Assembly: GCA_905221605.1 (NCBI GenBank) | Contig: CAJNDS010001367.1 | Location: forward strand, 1 to 20,000 | DNA: 20,000 nt | Direction: 5' to 3' | DNA from: Symbiodinium natans | Lineage: Eukaryota; Sar; Dinophyceae; Suessiales; Symbiodiniaceae | Shown here: piece after piece, positions 9,224-18,249 of the stretch | How positions within the stretch are numbered: position 1 is the stretch's first letter | How the letters are laid out: each line of letters starts with the position of its first letter | Notes under the pieces: model-generated | Told to the model about the DNA's origin: nothing | Databases searched by the model: none | The model's input: the letters and a program-made list of their open reading frames with translations, nothing else | Translations under genes and position numbers: made by a program

Positions 9224-9236
9224 GAAAGTTCCTGTC
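9224..9236 (+). repeat. 13-bp direct repeat, right border of A/B array
   Basis: GAAAGTTCCTGTC is identical to 4988-5000. The sequence after it resumes a G/T-rich, GTAGG-containing style like that of the retroelement's non-coding stretch, which fits an array inserted into the element's 3' region. Confidence 0.5.
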
Positions 9237-9619
9237 TAAGGACATGTTAACTTTGTTGTCCTGCATGCTGGCTCAGAGTTGTGTGTGTGTGTAGTTAGAG
9301 GAACTCCGTAGTTGTGCCTTGGAGGCTCGACGGGAGTGCTGCTTTAAGTGGGAAAGCCTTTTGAAGTGCTTGAGTTGTAGGGATGTGTGTCTGGAAGCTG
9401 TAGGAGTGACTGTGCACGTTTTTGCTTGCTTTAGGTGTAGTTGGGTAGGTCCCGAGAACTCCCACTGACGTTTGAGTTTGTTTTGTGGTTGTGGAGAACA
9501 CGTGGCAGAGCAGAGTTTTCACCTGTGTGTAAAGAGTTTCACTGACGAAGCCTCCGGCTTATGACTTTGGCTCAAGTCGTGAGAAAAAGAGGGTTCAGCG
9601 CGCTGCTGCTGTGTTTTCA
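9237..9619 (+). other. Unique G/T-rich spacer, possible displaced retroelement tail
   Basis: No gene is seen. It contains a short GT run at about 9281-9292, GTAGG words (near 9377, 9400 and 9447) and a small inverted repeat AAGCC/GGCTT at about 9549-9561. Near its end ACTTTGGCTCAAG (about 9564-9576) resembles the spliced-leader end. No long match to the upstream retroelement was found by eye. Confidence 0.4.
9566..9576 (+). other. Second possible spliced-leader relict
   Basis: TTTGGCTCAAG matches the last eleven bases of the dinoflagellate spliced leader. It lies about 45 bases before the second tandem array starts at 9620, in a context unrelated to unit A/B. Confidence 0.4.
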
Positions 9620-12128
9620 CAGATTCAGACACAGCAACACTTTTTGTTCAAATTGCCTTCGCCCGTGTGAACAGAATTGTTCTTTTGCTTTTGTTCAATG
9701 TTTTCTCTGTTTTTTGTCGGGATGATCTCTCGGTTGAGTTGCAAGCCTTTGGAAAGAGAGGGTTTCGAGAAACCGTCCTGAACCAAAAAAAGACAAACAG
9801 ATAAAACATTGCAATTGGAACTTAAAGACATCACATGTTGTGGTTTCGGCTGTTTTTCTGAGTGTACATGTGCAGAGTGTTGTGGATGTGTGTGTGTGTG
9901 TAAGCATTTGTGGTTGCAAAGTGGGTTGGAGTGTGCAGGAAAGTGTCAGTGTGTGGGCAAAGGGTGGTAAGGCATGGAGTCTCAGAAGTACACCAAATAA
10001 AAAAACAGTGACCTTGCAGTGGTGTCTGTATGTGTTTACCTCGTTTTTTTTTTCATTGTGAATGGGTGTGGTGTGTTGTGGTTTCGGCGTTTTGGCCGAG
10101 TCGTGTGTGTCATGGAGTGTGGTGTGTGTCATTATGTGGTGCAAAGTGGCTTGAGTGGGTGGTATGCATTTGCGTGTATGTCGGCTGGGTTCTGCTGGTT
10201 GTACGGGTGGTAAAAGGTGTGTGGATTTGGAGACACAAAAAGAGGGCAAGAAATCAACTCCAAAAGGTAGGAAGCCGAAGTGACCTCCACAGTGCGAGAA
10301 AGATCGCAGGCGAACAATGCAAGACTGCTTTGTCTTGAATGCCAGCTAAAGACAAGTTTAGCAAGCCAAGAACACGCACGGCGTTTTTTGTTTTCTTAAG
10401 TGTTGATGCAAACAGTATCGAATAGAAAAAATCTTGTTTGTCTGTGAGTTGATTTTAATATTATTGACCCCAAATGGGTTCCAAAAGCAGCTCAATTCTG
10501 GGCACCGAAAACGGGCCTTAGATTTTGGATTTCCTGTGTGAACACACAAGGCCACCCAGGTTGGAGCCTCAAATTGGAACCCAAGTTTGGGAGCCATTTT
10601 TGGGCCCAGTTGCGGCGTTTTTTTCACACACGGGAAGCCAGATCTGGCTTTCACAGCTCCTCGTTGCGAGTAAAACAAATAAGCCTCTCAGTCGGTTCCA
10701 GTCTAAGTCTTGTGTCAGTCTTCCCCCAAAATTAGAACAGCAGGCAGCAAGGCGGCAAAGTGTGAACCGGAACTTTCTCTAACTGTGCGAGAAAGATCGC
10801 AGGCGAACAATGCAAGACTGCTTTGTCTTGAATGCCAGCTAAAGACAAGTTTAGCAAGCCAAGAACACGCACGGCGTTTTTTGTTTTCTTGAGTGTTGAT
10901 GCAAACAGTATCGAATAGAAAAAATCTTGTTTGTCTGTGAGTTGATTTTAATTATTATTGACCCCAAATGGGTTCCAAAAGCAGCTCAATTCTGGGCACC
11001 GAAAACGGGCCTTAGATTTTGGATTTCCTGTGTGAACACACAAGGCCACCCAGGTTGGAGCCTCAAATTGGAACCCAAGTTTGGGAGCCATTTTTGGGCC
11101 CAGTTGCGGCGTTTTTTTCACACACGGGAAGCCAGATCTGGCTTTCACAGCTCCTCGTTGCGAGTAAAACAAATAAGCCTCTCAGTCGGTTCCAGTCTAA
11201 GTCTTGTGTCAGTCTTCCCCCAAAATTAGAACAGCAGGCAGCAAGGCGGCAAAGTGTGAACTTGTTTGGAACCGGAACTTTCTCTAACTGTGGAGGTCAC
11301 TGGAGCTTCCCTACCTTTTCGATCAATTTTGCTGCCCCTCATCTTGGGTTTCAGATTCTCCAGGTTTTGGTGCAAGGCCTGAAGGCAGAAGAGGAGAAAA
11401 GAAGGGTGCAGAGTCAACATCGGTGGAAACTGCAGCTTGGAAAAGTTCAATGCTTTGAAACAAGTGTTTTTAAAAGCCTCTGACAGTGCCGTTTGGACAG
11501 AAATCAACTGCAGGACGAGACGAGTTTAACCGTGGTGTTGATTTGTCAAGGTTGCGCGCGACGCCCAAGCCAAACCGCTTGAAAATTGCAAAGTGTATTT
11601 CCAGAATGTGAATAAGTGCGAGCGAAGCGAGCGAAACACCAGAGTAAATTCAACAAATTTAACTGATCAAGTGTTGATTTTGAGGGTTTTTTCACATTTT
11701 TGGAGACTTCAGAAATTTTGAAAATTCGTTGAATGGTGCTGAATCCAGGGAAGAATTGCAACACGCAACCAAAACGAAAGACAAAGAATTGAGGGCACCC
11801 AGCCTGAAAGAAAAGCAGAGTTTCTTCTGCTCGATCTTCTGTCAAAATTTCAGTGTGCCTTGATGTCTGTTTGGCCATTTTGGGACAAGCAAAGACAAGA
11901 GAACGCAGTTGAAGCTTTGTCAAAAAAAGTCGAATGGAATGGAAATCGAGACTGGGCGACTCTTACAAGTCGTTCTGGCCATGATGAGAGGTCAGTGTGA
12001 TTGTTTTTTTCAATGTTAGCAGGAACTGCAAAAACATGGGTTTTTCTTTCTGAACTTTGGATAAATCGATAAAAAACTGGAAAAAGCCAGAGTCGTGAAA
12101 CTTAGACAATTTTCTTCAGATTTAGCAG
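9620..12128 (+). repeat. Tandem repeat unit C1, ~2.5 kb, with internal duplication
   Basis: This is the first of three direct copies of an AT-richer unit; C1 and C2 are nearly identical. It begins at CAGATTCAGACAC. The plus strand of ~9840-10210 is strongly G/T-rich and includes a GT microsatellite. C1 lacks the T-tract plus CAG present near the start of C2 and C3. It is about 0.5 kb longer than C2 because the segment 10295-10787 is repeated at 10788-11286. A GCGAGCGAAGCGAGCG string lies near 11618-11633. Open frames on either strand are low complexity (His/Thr- or Val/Cys-rich) and not credible genes. Confidence 0.9.
10279..11301 (+). repeat. Inverted-repeat-bounded segment, internally duplicated
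   Basis: AGTGACCTCCACAGT at 10279-10293 is the exact reverse complement of ACTGTGGAGGTCACT at 11287-11301. With mismatches the arms extend outward to AAAAGGTAGG/CCTACCTTTT and inward to GAGAAAG/CTTTCTC, about 40 bp. The interior is present twice. The junction at ~10785-10787 is a shared GTG, suggesting duplication at microhomology. The second interior copy has a few extra bases near 11262. A 16-bp palindrome, AAGCCAGATCTGGCTT, lies at 10635-10650 and 11129-11144. Confidence 0.75.
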
Positions 12129-14148
12129 CAGATTCAGACACAGCAACACTTTTTGTTTTTTTTTTTCAGTTCAAATTGCCTTCGCCCGTGTGAACAGAAT
12201 TGTTCTTTTGCTTTTGTTCAATGTTTTCTCTGTTTTTTGTCGGGATGATCTCTCGGTTGAGTTGCAAGCCTTTGGAAAGAGAGGGTTTCGAGAAACCGTC
12301 CTGAACCAAAAAAAAGACAAACAGATAAAACATTGCAATTGGAACTTAAAGACATCACATGTTGTGGTTTCGGCTGTTTTTCTGAGTGTACATGTGCAGA
12401 GTGTTGTGGATGTGTGTGTGTGTGTAAGCATTTGTGGTTGCAAAGTGGGTTGGAGTGTGCAGGAAAGTGTCAGTGTGTGGGCAAAGGGTGGTAAGGCATG
12501 GAGTCTCAGAAGTACACCAAATAAAAAAACAGTGACCTTGCAGTGGTGTCTGTATGTGTTTACCTCGTTTTTTTTTTCATTGTGAATGGGTGTGGTGTGT
12601 TGTGGTTTCGGCGTTTTGGCCGAGTCGTGTGTGTCATGGAGTGTGGTGTGTGTCATTATGTGGTGCAAAGTGGCTTGAGTGGGTGGTATGCATTTGCGTG
12701 TATGTCGGCTGGGTTCTGCTGGTTGTACGGGTGGTAAAAGGTGTGTGGATTTGGAGACACAAAAAGAGGGCAAGAAATCAACTCCAAAAGGTAGGAAGCC
12801 GAAGTGACCTCCACAGTGCGAGAAAGATCGCAGGCGAACAATGCAAGACTGCTTTGTCTTGAATGCCAGCTAAAGACAAGTTTAGCAAGCCAAGAACACG
12901 CACGGCGTTTTTTGTTTTCTTAAGTGTTGATGCAAACAGTATCGAATAGAAAAAATCTTGTTTGTCTGTGAGTTGATTTTAATATTATTGACCCCAAATG
13001 GGTTCCAAAAGCAGCTCAATTCTGGGCACCGAAAACGGGCCTTAGATTTTGGATTTCCTGTGTGAACACACAAGGCCACCCAGGTTGGAGCCTCAAATTG
13101 GACCCCAAGTTTGGGAGCCATTTTTGGGCCCAGTTGCGGCGTTTTTTTCACACACGGGAAGCCAGATCTGGCTTTCACAGCTCCTCGTTGCGAGTAAAAC
13201 AAATAAGCCTCTCAGTCGGTTCCAGTCTAAGTCTTGTGTCAGTCTTCCCCCAAAATTAGAACAGCAGGCAGCAAGGCGGCAAAGTGTGAACCGGAACTTT
13301 CTCTAACTGTGGAGGTCACTGGAGCTTCCCTACCTTTTCGATCAATTTTGCTGCCCCTCATCTTGGGTTTCAGATTCTCCAGGTTTTGGTGCAAGGCCTG
13401 AAGGCAGAAGAGGAGAAAAGAAGGGTGCAGAGTCAACATCGGTGGAAACTGCAGCTTGGAAAAGTTCAATGCTTTGAAACAAGTGTTTTTAAAAGCCTCT
13501 GACAGTGCCGTTTGGACAGAAATCAACTGCAGGACGAGACGAGTTTAACCGTGGTGTTGATTTGTCAAGGTTGCGCGCGACGCCCAAGCCAAACCGCTTG
13601 AAAATTGCAAAGTGTATTTCCAGAATGTGAATAAGTGCGAGCGAAGCGAGCGAAACACCAGAGTAAATTCAACAAATTTAACTGATCAAGTGTTGATTTT
13701 GAGGGTTTTTTCACATTTTTGGAGACTTTAGAAATTTTGAAAATTCGTTGAATGGTGCTGAATCCAGGGAAGAATTGCAACACGCAACCAAAACGAAAGA
13801 CAAAGAATTGAGGGCACCCAGCCTGAAAGAAAAGCAGAGTTTCTTCTGCTCGATCTTCTGTCAAAATTTCAGTGTGCCTTGATGTCTGTTTGGCCATTTT
13901 GGGACAAGCAAAGACAAGAGAACGCAGTTGAAGCTTTGTCAAAAAAAGTCGAATGGAATGGAAATCGAGGCTGGGCGACTCTTACAAGTCGTTCTGGCCA
14001 TGATGAGAGGTCAGTGTGATTGTTTTTTTCAATGTTAGCAGGAACTGCAAAAACATGGGTTTTTCTTTCTGAACTTTGGATAAATCGATAAAAAACTGGA
14101 AAAAAGCCAGAGTCGTGAAACTTAGACAATTTTCTTCAGATTTAGCAG
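12129..14148 (+). repeat. Tandem repeat unit C2, ~2.02 kb
   Basis: This copy matches C1 almost base for base but has only one copy of the inverted-repeat-bounded segment. Near its start a run of Ts ends in CAG (about 12151-12167), which looks like a splice acceptor tract and is missing from C1. The GT microsatellite has the same length as in C1. No credible coding frame is present. Confidence 0.9.
12786..13338 (+). mobile_element. Putative MITE-like element (single copy form)
   Basis: The core arms AGTGACCTCCACAGT (12803-12817) and ACTGTGGAGGTCACT (13306-13320) are perfect inverted repeats. The extended, imperfect arms reach 12786 and 13338. The interior is ~0.5 kb, AT-rich, has no transposase, and includes the 16-bp palindrome at 13159-13174. 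Size, arms and lack of a gene fit a non-autonomous DNA element, but no clear target-site duplication is visible, so the class is unassigned. Confidence 0.5.
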
Positions 14149-14841
14149 CAGATTCAGACACAGCAACACTTTTTGTTTTTTTTTTCAGTTCAAATTGCCT
14201 TCGCCCGTGTGAACAGAATTGTTCTTTTGCTTTTGTTCAATGTTTTCTCTGTTTTTTGTCGGGATGATCTCTCGGTTGAGTTGCAAGCCTTTGGAAAGAG
14301 AGGGTTTCGAGAAACCGTCCTGAACCAAAAAAAAGACAAACAGATAAAACATTGCAATTGGAACTTAAAGACATCACATGTTGTGGTTTCGGCTGTTTTT
14401 CTGAGTGTACATGTGCAGAGTGTTGTGGATGTGTGTGTGTGTGTGTGTAAGCATTTGTGGTTGCAAAGTGGGTTGGAGTGTGCAGGAAAGTGTCAGTGTG
14501 TGGGCAAAGGGTGGTAAGGCATGGAGTCTCAGAAGTACACCAAATAAAAAAACAGTGACCTTGCAGTGGTGTCTGTGTGTGTTTACCTCGTTTTTTTTTT
14601 CATTGTGAATGGGTGTGGTGTGTTGTGGTTTCGGCGTTTTGGCCGAGTCGTGTGTGTCATGGAGTGTGGTGTGTGTCATTATGTGGTGCAAAGTGGCTTG
14701 AGTGGGTGGTATGCATTTGCGTGTATGTCGGCTGGGTTCTGCTGGTTGTGCGGGTGGTAAAAGGTATGTAGATTTGGAGACACAAAAAGAGGGCAAGAAA
14801 TCAACTCCAAAAGGTAGGGAAGCCGAAGTGACCTCCACAGT
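14149..14841 (+). repeat. Tandem repeat unit C3, truncated
   Basis: The third copy is collinear with C1 and C2 for ~690 bp. Its GT microsatellite is longer (about 14429-14448). It stops exactly at the end of the left inverted-repeat core (14827-14841), after which the sequence is unrelated and soon shows a run of about ten As (~14854). The cut coincides with the arm of the putative element. Confidence 0.85.
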
Positions 14842-14865
14842 CAAGCATTACAGAAAAAAAAAAGG

Positions 14866-16090
14866 CATGGATGGCATTGGGCGCGCGCCATCCTAGACCC
14901 CCAAGAATTCAGGCGGGGTGGCCGGGCTGGCGTTGCGAGCTGCGCACGCAGACGCGAGAGCGGTTTTCATAGGCATTGGCTGGACCTTCGTGCCTGACAT
15001 TTTTTTGAGGTTCTTGTGGATTGCGCCGGAGCCCCAAAAGTTTTAGGACTTCTCTTCATGGTCAAGGGGCGGGCTTGACCAAAACTCTTAAGGCGAAAAA
15101 AGCATGAGACGTGGTAGGCTAGCACATAAGCATACATTGGCATTGTCGCTGGCAGCGTATGGGCATGAGGTTTGCACAGATGCTCCAAAAGCTTTGAAGC
15201 TTCTCCGCACGTTCAGGGGACGGGCTTTACCGCGTGTCAAGGCGAAAATGCATGAGAAGCGGTAGCCGAAAACCTAGGCATGGAAGGCATTGTCGAGGGC
15301 AGCGTGTGGGAGTGTGCCATCCTGAACCCCGGGGAGCTGGCAGGATGGCCAGGCTGGCGTCGCGAGCTGCGCACGGACGTGAGGGCAGACTTTCTAGAAA
15401 TCGGCTGGACTTCGTGCCTGAAAGATTTGAAGTTCTTGTGAGTTGCACCGATGCCCGAAAAGCTTTGAGGCTTCTTCTCATGGTCAGGGGACGGGTTGAC
15501 CACTCTCAAGGCGAAAAAACACAAGAAGTAGTTGTTCCGGGCGGGCGTGGGCGCGTGTCATCCTAAACCCTCAAGAACTCAGGTAGGATGGCCAAGCTGG
15601 ATTCACGAGCGGCGCGCGCGGACGTGAGGGCGGTTGCTTAGGCCTTAACTGGACTTTTCGTGCCTGAAAGTTTTGAAGTTCAAAAGGTTTAAGACTTCAC
15701 CTTATGGCCAAAGGATGGGCGTCGATGCTCAGGATTGGTAGCAAAAAATGCATAGGCACAGATGGCATCGCTGTGTACTGCGTGTGGGCAGTGTCATTCT
15801 AAACCCCCAAAAACTTAGGCAACATGGCCGGGCTGGCGTCGCGAGCTGCCACACGGACGCTAGGGTTGGCGCCTGAAAGTTTTGAGGCTTCTTGTATTTG
15901 GCAGATGCCTCAAGAGTTTTGAGACTCCGCCTTATGCTGAAGGGACGGGCTTCGAGCGATGCTTTCCGAAGGCCATTTCCTGGGCTGAGTTCACCAGTTC
16001 TCCAAAGTTTCCCTCCTGCGCTCCTGCCTGTTGCACAGATGTCTTAAGGGCTTTTGAGACTTTTCCTTACTGCCAAGGGGGGCATCGCGC
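14866..16090 (+). repeat. Diverged ~245-bp satellite array
   Basis: Degenerate units share a GGCATGG-TGGCATTG start, a GCCATCCT...AGGATGGC inverted pair, GCGAGCTGCGCACGGACGTGAGG, a TGCCTGAAAGTTTTGA block, and an AGGCGAAAAA-GCATGAGAAG end. The shared TGCCTGA block falls at about 14991, 15415, 15661 and 15871; a deleted unit lies at about 15108-15258 and a remnant near 16020-16090. Spacing between full units is about 210-246 bases. The units are far more diverged than the A/B or C arrays, so this array is older. No gene is supported. Confidence 0.7.
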
Positions 16091-16835
16091 GTGCAGCTAA
16101 GACTGCCTGTGTGTCACTTTATCCCTGAAGGCAGCGCGCTCGATGCTGGGAGCCTTGGCGCTGTCAGGCTGACTTATGGGCACCATCCCTGGGGGAAAGA
16201 TTCTGCTTGAAAAATGTAGGCTGCTCGAATAGCAGTGGCTTGGGGCCGAAGGCGGAAATCAAAGGGTTTGGCTGGTCCGTACTCGGGCTGAGGCTCGAGG
16301 CTAGATCTTTGCCCCCCCTTGACGCTGTGGCCTAAAGCTGGCGGCTAACGTAGTGGCTTTGGCCTCCTTTGAGGCTTCGTCTCAAGGCCGCAGACTGTGA
16401 TGAAGGCTGGCTTGGCTGGAGGCTGCGGGCGAAGAAAAGGGGCGGGCCCCCTTAGGCTGCAGCATAGAAAGCGCGGCCACCCTTGAGGCTTTGGTGGCGT
16501 GTGCCAGCGCTTCATCCCAAACCCCTATAAGTTTAGCAAACAAGGGGGGCATGCGGGGGGGGAGGCTGCCATCACATGCTGCGTGCGCAAGTGCTGGACC
16601 TAGTTGCGGCTTGTGCAATTTTACGCAACTTCCCTGTTTTGATTATTGGGAAGAGCTTGCTTCTTATGGCGCAGAGATTTTTAGGCGAGGGCTTGCAGCT
16701 CATAGCAGGGTGGCAACGCTGGAGCATGGAGGGGCACTCGGCGAGGCGGCGTTGCAAGAGGGCAATGCCGAAACCCAAGCTGAGGAGGCAGGGCCTGTGT
16801 GCACGCTCCAGTCTTTAGAGCCTCTGTTGGCAGGT
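16091..16835. other. Unassigned GC-rich stretch
   Basis: No feature can be supported. Words such as GAGGCTT and CTCAAGGC recur (near 16290, 16371, 16483), and short open frames exist on both strands without recognisable motifs. It lies downstream of the minus-strand coiled-coil gene. Confidence 0.4.
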
Positions 16836-16960
16836 CTAGCTTTGAGCGGTATCACCTGAAGGAAGGCCTGCGGGAGTGCCACTCCCCAAATAGGGCTTAG
16901 AGTTGTCCTCCACGCGGTCGTTCTCGTTGTTGGTGATGCTGAGGTAGTCGTCGCAAGCAC
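16836..16960 (-). CDS. Possible terminal exon of the minus-strand gene
   Basis: On the minus strand a pyrimidine-rich tract ending in CAG (TTCCCTCCCGCCAG, ending at 16961) looks like a splice acceptor. It is followed by 40 codons that begin A-C-D-D-Y-L-S-I-T-N-N, are rich in D, N, S and G, and end at a TAG (16838-16836). The composition looks protein-like, and the neighbouring coiled-coil frame ends ~300 bases upstream. No donor could be fixed, so joining it to that gene is inference. It is too short for a confident call. Confidence 0.3.
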
Positions 16961-17271
16961 CTGGCGGGAGGGAAGGGGCAGAAATTATGGCCTGCGTATG
17001 TTACGCGGCAAAAGGCTGAGATCACATGCTCTGCGCTTGTGTGAAAAATTCACGCTGAAATCGGCCCCGATGGGGCTGCGGCCGCAGGACCAACGCAGAG
17101 GGGCTGGGTAGGTTTCGCTCATCTTGGGCAGGAGATGCTACGCAAGCATCCTGGGCGTATGAGTTATCTCCAACATAGCTGTTATTCTGCTAGGCAGGCG
17201 TCGGGGAGGCATGTCGCGTAGGACTGCTCAACTGAGATGCTTGCGCAATCATCCGAGGTGGATGGGCTATC

Positions 17272-18249
17272 TCAGTGGCCGAGGCAGGGCAGGATGCGGG
17301 AGGCTGGCCTGGATCTGAAAATAGGCCTTGGCAGCGGGGCAACGAGGCGAAGGAGGCGGTCCTCTAGGTGTAGAATTTCTCTACGCAGCAGGGCGTGGGG
17401 ATTGGCCTCTTCCCACCTGTTTGCTGGGACCTGGAAGGTACGTAGGGCCTGAAGATGTGCATTGTAGGGCAAGATGGCAATGCGCTTGAGGGTATTGATT
17501 TGGGAGGGCATGGGCCTCAAGGCTTCTCTAAGATAAGCCAGTTCTGCTTCTGTGCGAATGCGATAGGCCAAAAAATCGGCAGAGGTGCTATCGAGTTCGT
17601 GCCTGAGATCGGTGTAGGCCTGTTGAGCAAGGGCCAGGCTGGCACGTGTTTCCTGCAATTTGGCGGAAACTGCATGCAACTCTAAGCGCCTGGATTCTGC
17701 TGTTTGCATAAGGGTGCGGCTCAAGGCATCTTGGCAGGCCAGGTGGTTGTGCATGTATACAAGCAAGGACCTTATGTATTGCAGGTCATGAGGCTCGTTG
17801 GGCGTGTCGGCCGACCTGGCTGCACCCGGCTGGGGCGAAGGTGGCAACGTCTCTGCTGAAGGCATGAAGTCATCAGGCGCAGAAGGCGAGTCTGAGGCTC
17901 CAAGAGGAGTGTTCGGCGGGGCCCATAGGCTCGTCCAATGTAGTAGTCGAGCTGGAGGCTCCAAGAGGAGTGGATGTTGTAACTCCAAGATGGGGCTCGG
18001 ATGGGGCCGTGTGCGCATCCATGTAGTAGGCAAATCAAAAGCTCCAAGAGGAGTGTGTCTCGCAGCTTCCGAAGCGGAGGCCTCTGCAGTAGGCGTAGTG
18101 TGGTCATCTCGGGCAGGATGTGCAAAGAGGGCCAGTCTCCCCTCATGCAAGTAGACCAGCTGTTTGCAAGTGCCAATGTAGTCGTGACGCTCATCATCAA
18201 AGGCACTGCGAACCTCTGTGCGGATGGGCATGTTTGCGCGATAGGCCAT
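17272..18249 (-). CDS. Hypothetical coiled-coil protein
   Basis: The product is 325 residues from the first ATG (18249); the frame is open a little further upstream. I do not recognise the family. Residues ~1-47 are an ordered-looking, basic/acidic start (MAYRANMPIRTEV). Residues ~48-150 are Pro/Ser/Thr/Ala-rich and built partly from a repeated DNA word. Residues ~155-245 are rich in Leu, Ala, Glu, Gln and Arg with heptad-like spacing, a likely coiled coil. Further short helices follow to ~310. There is no membrane segment or catalytic motif. The coiled coil with a low-complexity linker could be structural or gag-like. The stop at 17272 may be bypassed by splicing, since coding-like stretches follow on the same strand. 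No neighbour helps to assign a role. Confidence 0.6.
   Translation of the reverse strand: MAYRANMPIRTEVRSAFDDERHDYIGTCKQLVYLHEGRLALFAHPARDDHTTPTAEASASEAARHTPLGAFDLPTTWMRTRPHPSPILELQHPLLLEPPARLLHWTSLWAPPNTPLGASDSPSAPDDFMPSAETLPPSPQPGAARSADTPNEPHDLQYIRSLLVYMHNHLACQDALSRTLMQTAESRRLELHAVSAKLQETRASLALAQQAYTDLRHELDSTSADFLAYRIRTEAELAYLREALRPMPSQINTLKRIAILPYNAHLQALRTFQVPANRWEEANPHALLRREILHLEDRLLRLVAPLPRPIFRSRPASRILPCLGH
17890..18050 (-). repeat. Short DNA repeat inside the coiled-coil gene
   Basis: CACTCCTCTTGGAGC (minus strand) occurs three times, at about 17899-17913, 17957-17971 and 18034-18048. Two copies are read as TPLGA and the middle one, in another frame, as PLLLEP. This indicates expansion at the DNA level inside a flexible linker. 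Confidence 0.7.

Larger units (their letters stand above)
7124..9236 (+). repeat. Tandem repeat unit B, ~2.11 kb, hairpin-rich
   Basis: This second copy of the unit starts at TTGGCTCAAG, a perfect 10-base match to the spliced-leader 3' end. It ends with GAAAGTTCCTGTC. It differs from A by scattered substitutions and small indels: one base near 7325, loss of about 15 bases near 8357, and a T gained near 7757. Stem-loops 1-5 are all present. The right arm of a sixth small stem (CTGCAAGG/CCTTGCAG in A at 6014-6064) is mutated here to CCTTGCGG. No gene is supported. Confidence 0.9.

Noticed and set aside
5001-9236. Units A and B as the long terminal repeats of a retrotransposon.
   Set aside because: They abut directly with no internal region, lack matching TG...CA ends, and no primer-binding site or polypurine tract borders them.
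9695-10249. A 184-residue minus-strand frame in C1 (and its C2/C3 versions).
   Set aside because: It is the low-complexity complement of the G/T-rich stretch (His/Thr/Pro-rich), with frame ends that shift between copies through homopolymer changes.
9620-14841. CRISPR-like or rDNA-like array.
   Set aside because: The repeats are kilobase-long, with no short repeat-spacer pattern and no recognisable rRNA, 5S or tRNA sequence.
16491-16859. Plus-strand 122-residue frame.
   Set aside because: It begins with GTG, has no recognisable domain and overlaps the possible minus-strand exon; composition alone is not enough.
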